From the NCBI RefSeq assembly GCF_002163715.1, contig NZ_CP015698.1:3574201-3638200 (forward strand): a DNA stretch of 64,000 nucleotides, in the 5' to 3' direction. This stretch comes from Curvibacter sp. AEP1-3. GTDB taxonomy: Bacteria; Pseudomonadota; Gammaproteobacteria; Burkholderiales; Burkholderiaceae_C. Made by a program: the position numbers and the translations under genes. Position 1 is the stretch's first letter. The number at the start of each line of letters is the position of its first letter. The notes beneath the pieces were generated by a model that was not told where the DNA came from, made no database searches, and saw only the letters and a list, made by a program, of their open reading frames with translations. This document shows positions 26,746 to 36,479 of the stretch, in pieces.

Positions 26746-27606
26746 ATGGCCTTTGTATTTCAATTCCTCTCCCGCTGGCCTTTGTGGTTGTTGCACCGCT
26801 TGGGGGCTGTGTGCGGTTGGCTGGTCTACGCGCTGTCCCCCGGCTACCGCAGTCGCTTGCAGGACAACGCCAGTCAGGCAGGAATTCTCGATGCAGACCG
26901 ACGCAAAGCAGTGGCAGCTGCCGGTCGAATGGTGATGGAGCTTCCCCGGCTATGGCTGGGTGCCCCGGTGCCGGTGATGTGGGACGGTGCCCATCACATT
27001 GAGCAAGCGCTGGCTGAGCAGCGCGGGATTATTTTTTTGACACCTCACTTGGGCAGTTTTGAGGTGACTGCACAGGCCTTTGCAAGTCGCTTCGGGGTAT
27101 CCGGCGCGCCCATGACGGTGCTGTACCGGCCCGCCCGTCAAGCGTGGCTGCGCCGGATTATTGAGGCCAGTCGTGCGCGACCGGGTCTGCACACTGCACC
27201 TGCCAACCTGGCGGGAGTGAAGCAGCTGATCAAAGCCCTGCGGTCAGGGCAGTGTGTGGGTCTGCTGCCCGACCAAGTGCCCCCTGGGGGTCAAGGCGCT
27301 TGGGTTCCTTTTTTTGCACGCGATGCTTACACCATGACGCTGGCCGCGAGGTTGGCCCAGCAAACCGGTGCCCGTCTGGTCTTGGCGTGGGGTGAGCGTT
27401 TGCCGGCCGGTGCGGGTTACAAAGTCTGTGTGCGGCCTTACGAGCTGGCCTTGTCACTGGACTTGACGGAAGCCACCGCCCAGATCAATGCCGCCATGGA
27501 GCAGGTCATCAGGGAATTGCCTTCTCAATACCTGTGGGGCTACGCGCGCTATAAACAACCCCGGCGGCCGGACCTGGCAGTCGGACAGGAAAGCCATAAA
27601 GAATGA
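26746..27606 (+). CDS. Lipid A acyltransferase, LpxL/HtrB family (first of a pair)
   Basis: A 286-residue inner membrane acyltransferase that would add a secondary acyl chain to Kdo2-lipid A. An N-terminal membrane helix is followed by the catalytic TPHLGSFE (His-x4-Glu form) near residue 98, YRPARQAWLRRIIE and LLPDQVPPGGQG. The ATG at 26746 is preferred; a GTG at 26728 is in frame, and neither has a convincing ribosome site. It is divergent from metK and overlaps the next acyltransferase gene by 4 nt. Confidence 0.87.
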   Translation: MAFVFQFLSRWPLWLLHRLGAVCGWLVYALSPGYRSRLQDNASQAGILDADRRKAVAAAGRMVMELPRLWLGAPVPVMWDGAHHIEQALAEQRGIIFLTPHLGSFEVTAQAFASRFGVSGAPMTVLYRPARQAWLRRIIEASRARPGLHTAPANLAGVKQLIKALRSGQCVGLLPDQVPPGGQGAWVPFFARDAYTMTLAARLAQQTGARLVLAWGERLPAGAGYKVCVRPYELALSLDLTEATAQINAAMEQVIRELPSQYLWGYARYKQPRRPDLAVGQESHKE

Positions 27607-28463
27607 GTCGTTGGATATTGCGTTGCATTGAGGTACTGGGCCGGTTGCCGCTGCCGTTGCTTCGGGGTTTGGGGGTCGTGTTTGGTTGGGCTTTGTACCT
27701 GCTGGTTCGCTCACGGCGGAGGGTGGTGGATATCAACCTGACAATCTGCTTCCCCGAATGGACGCCCTCATTCCGTAGCAGGCAATCGATCCGCACTTTT
27801 GTCGCGTTCGCCCAAGCGTGGCTGGATCGAGGCTGGTTATGGCATGCAAGCCCTGAGGTACTCAGGGAGCGCTTACGCTTGTGCGGAGCTCTCGAAGAAT
27901 TGGCGGGCGAAGCGCCCACTGTTTTGTTCGCCCCGCATTTCGTCGGCTTGGATGCCGGATGGACAGCCTTGACCCAGCAGGGCAAGCGCAGCTATACGAC
28001 CATCTATACCGACCAAGCCAACAAAGTGGCTGACGCTTGGATATTGGCCGGGCGCAAGCGATTCGGCGGACGGTTGTTCGGTCGGGTTGAGGGGGTGAAG
28101 CCCATCATTGCGGGACTGAAGGCAGGAGAGCCGCTGTACCTCTTGCCCGACATGAATTTCGGTCCGGAAGAGTCCTTGTTCGTGCCGTTTTATGGTCGCC
28201 CGGCCGCGACCGTTCCATCCCTGTCGCGCTTTGCCCGCTTGTCGCGCGCAAAGGTGGTACCCATCCTTTGCCGCCTGACGTCCACCGGCTACGAGATCGA
28301 GGTACTCCCCGCTTGGATGGATTTTCCCAGTGGGGACTTGGAGGCAGATACGGCCCGCATGAACCGCACGCTGGAAACTTACATCAAACAGATGCCCGAG
28401 CAGTATTACTGGGTGCACAAACGGTTTAAAGACCAGCCTGCGGGCATGACGCCGCCTTACTGA
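27603..28463 (+). CDS. Lipid A acyltransferase, LpxL/HtrB family (second of a pair)
   Basis: A 286-residue paralogue of its upstream neighbour. The catalytic motif is APHFVGLD (His-x4-Asp), followed by YTDQANKVADAW and LLPDMNFGPEESLFVPFYG. The N-terminus contains the single membrane anchor. The start codon overlaps the preceding stop (ATGA), so the two are probably translated together and add the two secondary acyl chains in turn. The 3' end overlaps the convergent engB gene by 7 nt. Confidence 0.88.
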   Translation: MSRWILRCIEVLGRLPLPLLRGLGVVFGWALYLLVRSRRRVVDINLTICFPEWTPSFRSRQSIRTFVAFAQAWLDRGWLWHASPEVLRERLRLCGALEELAGEAPTVLFAPHFVGLDAGWTALTQQGKRSYTTIYTDQANKVADAWILAGRKRFGGRLFGRVEGVKPIIAGLKAGEPLYLLPDMNFGPEESLFVPFYGRPAATVPSLSRFARLSRAKVVPILCRLTSTGYEIEVLPAWMDFPSGDLEADTARMNRTLETYIKQMPEQYYWVHKRFKDQPAGMTPPY

Positions 28464-29191
28464 GCGTCGGTGGCAGGAATTGCCTGCGCCTCCAGGGATG
28501 GTGTATCGGGGTGTGCCCAGTCCCATAGCAGCGTAGCCACTTCGTCGATGCCGGTGCGCTTGGTCGCAGAAAACAGACGGACTTCGCCCCCGCCGGCTTG
28601 TAGCTTGGTAATGGACAGCACTTTGGCGCCCTCAGAGCGGGTCAACTTGTCGGCCTTGGTCAAAACGACCAGGAATTTCAAGCCTTCTGCTACGCGGGGG
28701 CGAATGACGTCCAGCAGGATTTCATCCAACTCAGTCATGCCATGTCGCGGATCGCACATGAGCACAATGGCCTTCAAGTTCTTGCGCGTGACCAGGTAAT
28801 TTGCCATCACCTGTTGCCAGCGGATTTTGTCCTGCTTGGGAACGGCCGCATAGCCATAACCCGGCAAATCGGTCAGCACGGCGTCGGTGGCGCCTTGTTT
28901 GCCCAAGGCAAACAAGTTGATGTGCTGGGTGCGCCCGGGCTTCTTGGAGGCGAATGCCAGCTGCTTCTGCTGGGTCAGTGTGTTGATGCAGGTGGATTTG
29001 CCCGCGTTGGAACGTCCGACAAAGGCAATTTCAGGTACGTCCAGCTCGGGCAGGAAGTGCAGTTGGGGGGCGGTGGTCAGGAATCGGGCGGTATGCAGCC
29101 AGCCTAGTGCGATGGTGGCTGCGCTTTTCTCAGGAGGGGCTGAAATCGTCTTGGAAGGGGTCGCGCCCTTTGGGTTTTGTGTTGTGGTCAT
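28457..29191 (-). CDS. engB: Ribosome biogenesis GTPase YihA/EngB
   Basis: A 244-residue GTPase needed for 50S subunit assembly. G1 GRSNAGKST, the G2 region GRTQHINLF, G3 DLPGYG, G4 TKAD and G5 SATKRTG are present. The start MTTTQNPKG at 29191 is preferred over a longer frame to 29257 because a TACAAT -10-like box lies at 29219-29224 on the minus strand. A TAGAAT box for the divergent cytochrome gene overlaps it on the plus strand. Confidence 0.93.
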   Translation of the reverse strand: MTTTQNPKGATPSKTISAPPEKSAATIALGWLHTARFLTTAPQLHFLPELDVPEIAFVGRSNAGKSTCINTLTQQKQLAFASKKPGRTQHINLFALGKQGATDAVLTDLPGYGYAAVPKQDKIRWQQVMANYLVTRKNLKAIVLMCDPRHGMTELDEILLDVIRPRVAEGLKFLVVLTKADKLTRSEGAKVLSITKLQAGGGEVRLFSATKRTGIDEVATLLWDWAHPDTPSLEAQAIPATDAQ

Positions 29192-29261
29192 TGATTTGGA
29201 AGGTAAACCCAGAGCTGCATTGTAGAATGGCGCTGTTCCGCCCACCAGACACAACATCCCT

Positions 29262-29900
29262 ATGAAGTTGATTGCTCAATTGATCATCGCAGCCTCCGTG
29301 GCTACGCTCGCTGTTTCTTCCTTTGCGGAAGAGCCGAAAAAAGAGGCCGCTGCAGTTGCAAAGCCGGATCTGGCCAAGGGTGAGGCAAGCTATGGCGCTG
29401 TGTGCGCTGCTTGCCACGGCGCCGACGGCAACTCTGGTACGCCCGCCTACCCCAAGCTGGCACAACAGCACCCCGAATACCTGGTGAAGCAGTTGCAGGA
29501 GTTCAAGTCCGACAAACGCAATAACGCGGTCATGAAGGGCTTTGCGTCTGCGTTGAGCGACGAGGACATGAAAAACATCGCTTACTGGGTGACCAGTAAA
29601 AAAGCCAAACCCGGTTTCGCGAAAGACAAAGAACTGGTGACCTTGGGTGAGCGTATTTACCGCGGTGGCATTGCAGACCGTCAGGTCGCTGCCTGTGCCG
29701 GTTGCCACAGCCCGAACGGCGCTGGTATTCCTTCCCAATACCCTCGCTTGAGCGGCCAGCATGCCGATTACACCGTGGCCCAACTGACAGCATTCCGCGA
29801 CGGAGTCCGCAAGAACAACCTGCAAATGACACAAGTGGCTGCGAAGCTGAATGACCGCGAAATCAAGGCGGTAGCCGACTACGTCGCCGGGCTGCGCTAA
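29262..29900 (+). CDS. Diheme cytochrome c4
   Basis: A 212-residue periplasmic electron carrier with a signal peptide (MKLIAQLIIAASVATLAVSS) and two class I heme domains, CAACHG near residue 47 and CAGCHSPNG near 145. Each domain ends with a Met-containing loop (NNAVMKGFA and NNLQMTQVA). It passes electrons to terminal oxidases. The System II maturation genes directly downstream would attach its hemes. A strong terminator separates them. Confidence 0.93.
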   Translation: MKLIAQLIIAASVATLAVSSFAEEPKKEAAAVAKPDLAKGEASYGAVCAACHGADGNSGTPAYPKLAQQHPEYLVKQLQEFKSDKRNNAVMKGFASALSDEDMKNIAYWVTSKKAKPGFAKDKELVTLGERIYRGGIADRQVAACAGCHSPNGAGIPSQYPRLSGQHADYTVAQLTAFRDGVRKNNLQMTQVAAKLNDREIKAVADYVAGLR

Positions 29901-29957
29901 AGCGTCGGCTTTCTGTGGTTCTTGAGGGAACCAAAGGGAGCGCAGACAACCCAACAG

Positions 29958-29992
29958 GCGGGACCATCAACACGATGGCCCGCTTTTTTTTT
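29958..29992 (+). terminator. Intrinsic terminator of the cytochrome c4 gene
   Basis: GCGGG/CCCGC and CCATC/GATGG form a 10-bp stem with one bulged base and a 5-nt loop, followed by a run of T residues. Confidence 0.88.
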
Positions 29993-30006
29993 GATGATTT
30001 TCCTCC

Positions 30007-32127
30007 ATGACTGTTTCAACCCAAGGCATTGAGCTCAATGTCGGTTCCCGTGCCTGGCGTGCCGGCGTGGAGCTGCTGTCCTCCATGCGGTTTGCCATCT
30101 CACTTTTGACGGTGATTTGCATTGCTTCGATCATCGGAACCGTTCTCAAGCAGCACGAACCGGTCGGGAACTACGTCAACCAGTTTGGCCCGTTCTGGGC
30201 GGAAGTTTTTCAGCGCGCCAGTCTTTTCAATGTTTACAGCGCATGGTGGTTTTTGCTGATCCTGGCGTTTCTGGTGGTGAGCACTTCGCTATGTGTGGCC
30301 CGGAACACACCCAAGATACTGGCTGATTTGCGCTCTTACAAGGAAAACATCCGGGAGCAAAGCCTGAAGGCTTTCGGGCATAAAGCGCAGGCGCAGATGC
30401 AAGAGTCGCCGGAGGCTGCCGCCCGTCGTTTGGGTGGCTTGCTGGCAGGTGGCGGTTGGAAGGTCAAGCTCCAATCCCGCGAGACTGCAAAGGGCACGGG
30501 GTGGATGTTGGCCGCCAAAGCGGGTGCTGCCAACAAGCTGGGCTACATCGCTGCCCACAGTGCCATTGTGCTGGTGTGCCTGGGGGGCTTGCTGGATGGT
30601 GATCTGGTCGTGCGTGCGCAAATGTTGTTTGCCGGTAAAGTTCCTTTCAAGGGTGGCGGGATGATTGCGGATGTTCCTGCTGAACACCGCCTGAGCGAGC
30701 GCAACCCGACATTCCGGGGTAACCTGATGGTGGCTGAAGGGACCCAGTCCAGCACCGCCATCCTGAGCCAGTCGGACGGCATTCTGTTGCAGGAGCTCCC
30801 CTTCGCTGTAGAGCTCAAAAAATTCATTGTGGAGTACTACTCCACCGGCATGCCCAAGCTGTTTGCCAGTGACATCGTTATTCACGATAAAGCCACGGGA
30901 GAAAAGATCCCTGCCCGCGTGGAAGTGAACCATCCGGCGAGCTACAAAGGCATTGAAATTTACCAGTCCAGTTTTGATGACGGTGGTTCGGCCCTGAAGT
31001 TCAAGGCGCAACCTCTTCGTGCCGGAGGTGCTGCTTTCGACTTGCAGGGCATTGTGGGTGGCAGCAGCGCCATTGCCAGCCGCGACAGTGGCAATGCAGA
31101 TGACTTGACGGTGGAATACACGGGGCTGCGGGTGATCAACGTTGAAAACCTGTCTGCGGATGCCGGTGCCAAAACGGATGTGCGAGGTGTGGACTTGCGC
31201 TCTGCGGTAGATGCCCAGCTGGGCGCTGCCAACAAACACAAAGAGGGCAAAAGTCTGCGCAATATCGGGCCTAGCTTCAGTTACAAGTTGCGCGACAAAG
31301 CCGGACAGGCGAGGGAGTTCAACAACTACATGCTGCCAGCCGACCTCGGTGACGGCACCTCAGTGTTTTTGCTGGGCATGCGTGAGAGCCCCTCGGAACC
31401 GTTCCGTTATCTGCGGGTACCTGCGGATGCAGATGGTGGCATGGATGGTTTTCTCCGCTTGAGCCGCGCGCTGGCAGATCCTGAACTGCGTAAAGAGGCG
31501 GTCAGGCGCTACGCGACCAAAGCAATCGATTCCAAGCGCCCGGACTTGGTGGAGCAGCTCGCCGGGTCTGCGAATCGTGCGTTGACATTGTTTGCCGGTA
31601 CAGACAAGTCGACAGCAGGTTTACAAGCTATCTCTGACTTTATTGAGGCGAATGTGCCGGAAACCGAGCGGAATAAAGCAGGCGAAGTGCTGGTTCGCAT
31701 ATTGAATGGTGTGCTCTACGAATTGGCCCAACTCAGCCGAGAAAAAGCGGGGTTGAAGCCCTTGCCCGCTGATGCCGCTACGCAAACCTTCATGACCCAA
31801 GCCGTACTGGCCCTTAGTGATGTGCCTCTGTATCCGGCTCCCTTCGTGCTTTCTCTGACCGACTTCACCCAAGTACAGGCCAGCGTGTTTCAGGTTGCCC
31901 GGGCACCGGGTAAGACCGTGGTGTATCTGGGTTGTGCACTCTTGATTCTCGGGGTCTTTGCCATGTTGTATGTGCGTGAGCGCCGATTGTGGATATGGTT
32001 GGAGCCTGTAGAAACAGGCTCTGGCATGACAGCGGCCACGATGGCGCTGTCCACCAACAGAAAAACCATGGATGGCGACAAAGAGTTCGACCACCTGAAA
32101 CGCCGCCTGTTAGCCTGGAAGGAATAA
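30007..32127 (+). CDS. resB: Cytochrome c biogenesis protein ResB (Ccs1)
   Basis: A 706-residue membrane protein of the System II (Ccs) cytochrome c maturation pathway. MRFAISLLTVICIASIIGTV and the following QHEPVGNYVNQFGPFW are typical of the N-terminal part. A large periplasmic domain follows, then a last membrane helix near residue 640 (VVYLGCALLILGVFAMLY). With CcsA it exports heme and joins it to apocytochromes. It starts 7 nt after the upstream terminator's T-run region and is 3 nt from ccsA. Confidence 0.92.
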   Translation: MTVSTQGIELNVGSRAWRAGVELLSSMRFAISLLTVICIASIIGTVLKQHEPVGNYVNQFGPFWAEVFQRASLFNVYSAWWFLLILAFLVVSTSLCVARNTPKILADLRSYKENIREQSLKAFGHKAQAQMQESPEAAARRLGGLLAGGGWKVKLQSRETAKGTGWMLAAKAGAANKLGYIAAHSAIVLVCLGGLLDGDLVVRAQMLFAGKVPFKGGGMIADVPAEHRLSERNPTFRGNLMVAEGTQSSTAILSQSDGILLQELPFAVELKKFIVEYYSTGMPKLFASDIVIHDKATGEKIPARVEVNHPASYKGIEIYQSSFDDGGSALKFKAQPLRAGGAAFDLQGIVGGSSAIASRDSGNADDLTVEYTGLRVINVENLSADAGAKTDVRGVDLRSAVDAQLGAANKHKEGKSLRNIGPSFSYKLRDKAGQAREFNNYMLPADLGDGTSVFLLGMRESPSEPFRYLRVPADADGGMDGFLRLSRALADPELRKEAVRRYATKAIDSKRPDLVEQLAGSANRALTLFAGTDKSTAGLQAISDFIEANVPETERNKAGEVLVRILNGVLYELAQLSREKAGLKPLPADAATQTFMTQAVLALSDVPLYPAPFVLSLTDFTQVQASVFQVARAPGKTVVYLGCALLILGVFAMLYVRERRLWIWLEPVETGSGMTAATMALSTNRKTMDGDKEFDHLKRRLLAWKE

Positions 32128-32130
32128 GAA

Positions 32131-33480
32131 ATGAGCGCACTACCCGCCAACGAAACAGTAGGTACCGATGGGTCGGTGACCTTGGAATTGAACGCCAGCT
32201 ATTTCAAGCGCTCGATGTGGGAATGGCTGTTTGCAGTGCTTGTCATGGCAGGCGGTGTGTTTGCCTTTGTGCAATACCAGTCCGCCATGGACGTGTACGA
32301 AAAAGGCATCTTGTTGGGGGCCATGCCTGCTGCCATCTGGCTGGGATGGCTTTGGAAGCCACTGCAACGACTGATGCTGGTGGTTGCCGCTTTTTCATTG
32401 CTAGGAATTAACACTTACCAGAACGACCTTGCACGTGCAGAAACGGTGTTCTGGCTGAAGTACTTCTTGTCCAGCCAATCTGCGATTTTGTGGATGAGCA
32501 TGCTGTTTTTCATGGCGACGCTTTTCTATTGGATTGGTGTGTTCGCCAAAGGGCGGGCTGACGGTTTGGAACTGGTCGCTTCCCGCTTGGTATGGGCCGC
32601 GGTGACTATGGCACTCATCGGGACCATGGTGCGTTGGTACGAGAGCTATCTGCTGGGTGCAGACATCGGCCACATTCCGGTGAGTAACCTCTACGAAGTG
32701 TTCGTGATGTTCTGCTGGATGACAGCTGTGTTTTACTTGTACTTCGAAGCGCAATACAAAACCCGCGCGCTGGGTGCCTTCGTCATGCTGGTGGTGAGTG
32801 CTGCGGTCGGTTTCTTGCTCTGGTACACCGTGGAGCGGCAAGCCCAAGAAATCCAGCCTTTGGTCCCGGCTTTGAAAAGCTGGTGGATGAAATTGCACGT
32901 CCCTGCCAACTTCATCGGCTACGGTACCTTTGCTTTGGCCGCGATGGTGGCTTTTGCCTACCTGATCAAGCAGCAAGCGTCGGAGACCAAGTGGTACCGC
33001 ATGGCGCCGCTCTGGCTCTTGGGCGTGGTCTTGTGCTTTGAGCCCATCGTGTTTCGCAAGTCTTCGGTCACCGGCTTGAGTGACTACTGGGCCATGTACT
33101 TCGGCATTTCTGCCTTGATCGTCGCCGGCATTTTATTGGGGCGCAAAGCAATCGCAGCCAAGTTGCCCGATTTCGAAGTGCTGGACGACGTGATGTACAA
33201 GTCCATCGCGGTCGGATTCGCGTTTTTCACGATCGCTACCGTGCTGGGCGCCTTGTGGGCTGCAGAAGCCTGGGGTGGCTATTGGAGCTGGGATCCCAAA
33301 GAAACCTGGGCCTTGATCGTCTGGCTGAACTACGCTGCTTGGTTACATATGCGGCTGATGAAAGGCCTGCGTGGCACAGTAGCCGCCTGGTGGGCACTGG
33401 CGGGGCTGGCAGTCACAACCTTCGCCTTCATCGGGGTGAACATGTTCCTTAGCGGGTTGCACAGCTACGGAACTTTGTAA
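32131..33480 (+). CDS. ccsA: Cytochrome c biogenesis protein CcsA/CcsB (heme-handling subunit)
   Basis: A 449-residue polytopic membrane protein. The tryptophan-rich heme-handling motif WGGYWSWDPKETWALI lies near residue 380, PVSNLYEVFVMFCW near 190, and conserved His residues sit in KLHVPANFIGYG and LHSYG. It forms the heme export and ligation complex with ResB. AAGGAATAAGAA precedes the ATG. The gene is probably cotranscribed with resB, and msrPQ follow on the same strand. Confidence 0.94.
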   Translation: MSALPANETVGTDGSVTLELNASYFKRSMWEWLFAVLVMAGGVFAFVQYQSAMDVYEKGILLGAMPAAIWLGWLWKPLQRLMLVVAAFSLLGINTYQNDLARAETVFWLKYFLSSQSAILWMSMLFFMATLFYWIGVFAKGRADGLELVASRLVWAAVTMALIGTMVRWYESYLLGADIGHIPVSNLYEVFVMFCWMTAVFYLYFEAQYKTRALGAFVMLVVSAAVGFLLWYTVERQAQEIQPLVPALKSWWMKLHVPANFIGYGTFALAAMVAFAYLIKQQASETKWYRMAPLWLLGVVLCFEPIVFRKSSVTGLSDYWAMYFGISALIVAGILLGRKAIAAKLPDFEVLDDVMYKSIAVGFAFFTIATVLGALWAAEAWGGYWSWDPKETWALIVWLNYAAWLHMRLMKGLRGTVAAWWALAGLAVTTFAFIGVNMFLSGLHSYGTL

Positions 33481-33525
33481 GAAAACACGGTCTCCCACGA
33501 CCAAACTGGAAACAAGGAAGTCACC

Positions 33526-34533
33526 ATGCATATCAAGTCCTCCTCTAACGGGTTCGAACATCCGGTTTCCAGCGAAATCACACCGCAGGTGGTCTATCAA
33601 GACCGGCGCCGCCTACTCAAACACATGGCAACGGGCGTCGCAGGCGCGGGTTTGGCGACCTGGGCTTCCCGAAAAGCCATAGCCCAAGGTGCAGGCTGGG
33701 GCGCAAAGCCCGGCAAGCTGGCTGCGCTCAACACCAAAGCCACGTCGGTGGACGGGGCGGTCACGTCCGAGAAGGTCACACCCTACAAAGACGCCAGCAC
33801 CTACAACAATTTCTACGAATTCGGTACCGACAAGGCGGACCCCGCGGTCAACGCCCATACCCTCAAAACCACACCGTGGACGGTGGAGGTGGAGGGCCTC
33901 GTCAAAAAACCGGGCAAGTTTGCGATGGAAGACCTGCTCAAACTCAGCCCCATGGAAGAGCGGATCTATCGCCTGCGTTGCGTAGAGGGCTGGTCCATGG
34001 TGATCCCGTGGGTGGGCTATTCACTGGCTGAGCTGATCAAGAAGGTAGAGCCTTTGGGGAGCGCCAAGTATGTGGAGTTCGTGACGCTGGCAGACCCCAA
34101 AACCATGCCTTTTGTAGGTTCCAGAGTCCTGGATTGGCCCTACGTGGAAGGCCTGCGTTTGGATGAAGCCCAGCATCCGCTGACGTTACTGACCTTTGGC
34201 ATGTACGGCGAGATATTGCCGAACCAGAGCGGGGCTCCGGTACGGCTGGTGGTGCCGTGGAAATACGGCTTCAAGAGCGGCAAGAGCATCGTGAAGATCC
34301 GCTTCACCGAGAAGCCACCGGCCACCGCTTGGAATAAGGCTGCAGCGAATGAATATGGCTTCTATTCCAACGTGAATCCGAACGTGGATCACCCACGCTG
34401 GAGCCAAGCCACGGAGCGTCGCATTGGCGAAGATGGCTTGTTTGCCAAAAAGCGCAAGACCTTGATGTTCAACGGCTATGAGGCCCAAGTGGGTCAGTTG
34501 TACGCCGGCATGGACTTGAAGAAGTTTTTCTAA
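33526..34533 (+). CDS. msrP: Protein-methionine-sulfoxide reductase catalytic subunit MsrP
   Basis: A 335-residue periplasmic molybdoenzyme that repairs oxidised methionines in envelope proteins. A twin-arginine signal ([12 protein letters not shown]) ends near residue 55. The Mo-coordinating Cys is in [18 protein letters not shown], the sulfite-oxidase-fold motif. CAAGGAAGTCACC precedes the ATG. The membrane heme partner MsrQ is encoded 15 nt downstream. Confidence 0.95.
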   Translation: MHIKSSSNGFEHPVSSEITPQVVYQDRRRLLKHMATGVAGAGLATWASRKAIAQGAGWGAKPGKLAALNTKATSVDGAVTSEKVTPYKDASTYNNFYEFGTDKADPAVNAHTLKTTPWTVEVEGLVKKPGKFAMEDLLKLSPMEERIYRLRCVEGWSMVIPWVGYSLAELIKKVEPLGSAKYVEFVTLADPKTMPFVGSRVLDWPYVEGLRLDEAQHPLTLLTFGMYGEILPNQSGAPVRLVVPWKYGFKSGKSIVKIRFTEKPPATAWNKAAANEYGFYSNVNPNVDHPRWSQATERRIGEDGLFAKKRKTLMFNGYEAQVGQLYAGMDLKKFF

Positions 34534-34548
34534 ATCCGGCGGACGTTG

Positions 34549-35163
34549 ATGAACACGTGGTTGCTACACCGCGGTGCCAAACCGTGCCTGCTTTTGGCGA
34601 TTTGCGCTCCCTTGGCCTATCTGGTGTGGGCTGCGGTGGCCGAACAGTTGGGTGCAAATCCGGCTGAAGCCCTGATCCGGTCCACAGGAGATTGGACCTT
34701 GCGTTTGCTCTGCCTGACGCTGTTGATCACCCCACTACGGGTCGTCACTGGCTGGTCCGGATTAGCCCGCTTTCGCCGCATGGTGGGCGTTTCGACTTTT
34801 TGCTACGGCCTTCTTCACTTGGCTGCTTACAGCTGGTTGGACATGGGGCTGGAGCTTGCTGACATCGTTGTCGACATCGTAAAGCGGCCGTTTATTCTGG
34901 TCGGCTTTGCAGGGATGGTGTTGCTCACTGCGTTGGCTGCCACGTCCTTCAACCGGGCGATCAAAGCGATGGGGGCAAAGCGGTGGCAGACTTTGCACCG
35001 AAGTGTGTACGCGATTGCTGTATTCGCCATCCTCCACTTCTTCTGGATGCGCGCCGGCAAAAACAATTTCGCAGAGGTGGCGGTATATGCCGCCATTCTG
35101 AGTGCTTTGCTCGGGTGGCGTGCCCGGAATTTTTGGATAAAAAGGACTGCTGGCGCCCGTTGA
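34549..35163 (+). CDS. msrQ: Heme-binding membrane subunit MsrQ
   Basis: A 204-residue six-helix b-type cytochrome of the ferric-reductase-like superfamily that feeds quinol or flavin electrons to MsrP. Conserved His residues are in FCYGLLHLAAYSW, LHRSVYAIAVFAILHFFWMR. The start is the ATG at 34549, not the TTG one codon earlier. The last few codons and the stop lie inside a copy of the dispersed repeat (35147-35183), so the C-terminal tail TAGAR is repeat-derived. Confidence 0.93.
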   Translation: MNTWLLHRGAKPCLLLAICAPLAYLVWAAVAEQLGANPAEALIRSTGDWTLRLLCLTLLITPLRVVTGWSGLARFRRMVGVSTFCYGLLHLAAYSWLDMGLELADIVVDIVKRPFILVGFAGMVLLTALAATSFNRAIKAMGAKRWQTLHRSVYAIAVFAILHFFWMRAGKNNFAEVAVYAAILSALLGWRARNFWIKRTAGAR

Positions 35164-35183
35164 ATATGCGCGAGCAGCTATTC
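35147..35183 (-). repeat. Dispersed palindromic repeat, copy 5 (between msrQ and lysA)
   Basis: On the minus strand it reads AATAGCTGCTCGCGC, nine spacer bases with ATATTCAAC, then GGGCGCCAGCAG. It contains the msrQ stop codon and ends 13 nt from the convergent lysA stop. The adjacent AAAAGG and CTTTTTAT flanks could let it work as a bidirectional terminator. Confidence 0.8.
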
Positions 35184-35195
35184 TTTTTATAGCGT

Positions 35196-36479
35196 TTAGA
35201 GCAGCTTTTCGCCGCGGATCTGGTCGGCAAAGCTGTCGCGCTGACGGATCAAATGGCTCTGTGCACCGTCCACCAACACCTCGGCAGCTTTAGGGCGGGA
35301 GTTGTAGTTGCTTGACATGCTCATGCAGTAAGCGCCTGCCGACAGAACTGCGAGCTTGTCGCCTGACTGCACTTGCAGTGTGCGGTCGTGACCGATCCAG
35401 TCCCCGCTCTCGCACACCGGGCCCACTACGTCAAACACTTCAGCGCCCGATGATTGAGAGGCCGCCTGCTTAACAGGCACGATGGTGTGGAAGGCCTGGT
35501 ACATGGCCGGGCGGGGCAGGTCGTTCATGGCCGCGTCCACGATACAGAAATTCTTCTGTTCTCCGGGCTTCATGTACAGAACCTCAGTCACACAGACGCC
35601 TGCGTTACCCACCAGGGAGCGTCCGGGCTCAATCATGAGCTGCCGCTGGCCGAAGCCACGTGTGTCGAGCTTGGCGAGCAGCTTGTGCCACAGGGCGTCG
35701 GCAGCCGGAGGCGTGTCTCCGTTGTAGTTGATACCCAAGCCGCCGCCGAAGTCGATATGGTGAATGGCGATGCCTGCGGCTTCAATCGACTCCACCAGAT
35801 CCAGCATGCGGTCCATGGCATCGAGGTAGGGCGTTTCCTCCGTGATCTGGGAGCCGATGTGGCAGTCGATACCCACGACCTTCAGGCCGGGCAGCGCGGC
35901 AGCGCGCTGGTAGGTCATCAGCGTGCGTTCGTGCGCGATGCCGAACTTGTTGCCTTTGAGGCCGGTGGAGATGTAGGGGTGCGTCTTGGGGTCGACGTTG
36001 GGGTTGACGCGGATGCTGATAGGGGCCTGCATGCCCATGCCGAGCGCGACCTCGTTCAAGACATCGATCTCGGCTTCGCTTTCCACGTTGAAGCAGCCGA
36101 TGCCAACTTCCAGGGCGCGGGCCATTTCAGCACGTGTTTTTCCGACGCCAGAAAAAATGACCTTGCCAGCATCGGCACCGGCGGCCAGGACTCGCGCTAA
36201 TTCGCCTTCAGACACGATGTCGAAGCCGCATCCGGCTTTGGCGAACAATTGCAGAATGGCCAAGGAAGAGTTGGCCTTCATCGCATAGCAAATGCGGGCA
36301 TTGCGCCCTGCAAAGCCGCGCTGGTAGGCCGCGAGCGCGTCCAGCATGGAGGCCTTGGAATAAACAAACAGCGGCGTACCATGGGTGCTGGCCAACGCAT
36401 CCAGCGAGCAGCCCTCCACGTGGAGCTGACTGTTCTCATAATGGACGTGGGGCTGGCCGGGTAGAAGAGTGGCGCTCAT
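35196..36479 (-). CDS. lysA: Diaminopimelate decarboxylase
   Basis: A 427-residue PLP enzyme making L-lysine from meso-diaminopimelate. CYAMKANSS carries the PLP lysine (about residue 61). HIGSQI, the glycine-rich FGGGLGINY, MIEPGRSLV and CESGDW are the other decarboxylase motifs. The start [16 protein letters not shown] at 36479 overlaps the lptM stop (ATGA), so the two are translationally coupled; the longer frame to 36611 runs through lptM. Confidence 0.95.
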   Translation of the reverse strand: MSATLLPGQPHVHYENSQLHVEGCSLDALASTHGTPLFVYSKASMLDALAAYQRGFAGRNARICYAMKANSSLAILQLFAKAGCGFDIVSEGELARVLAAGADAGKVIFSGVGKTRAEMARALEVGIGCFNVESEAEIDVLNEVALGMGMQAPISIRVNPNVDPKTHPYISTGLKGNKFGIAHERTLMTYQRAAALPGLKVVGIDCHIGSQITEETPYLDAMDRMLDLVESIEAAGIAIHHIDFGGGLGINYNGDTPPAADALWHKLLAKLDTRGFGQRQLMIEPGRSLVGNAGVCVTEVLYMKPGEQKNFCIVDAAMNDLPRPAMYQAFHTIVPVKQAASQSSGAEVFDVVGPVCESGDWIGHDRTLQVQSGDKLAVLSAGAYCMSMSSNYNSRPKAAEVLVDGAQSHLIRQRDSFADQIRGEKLL

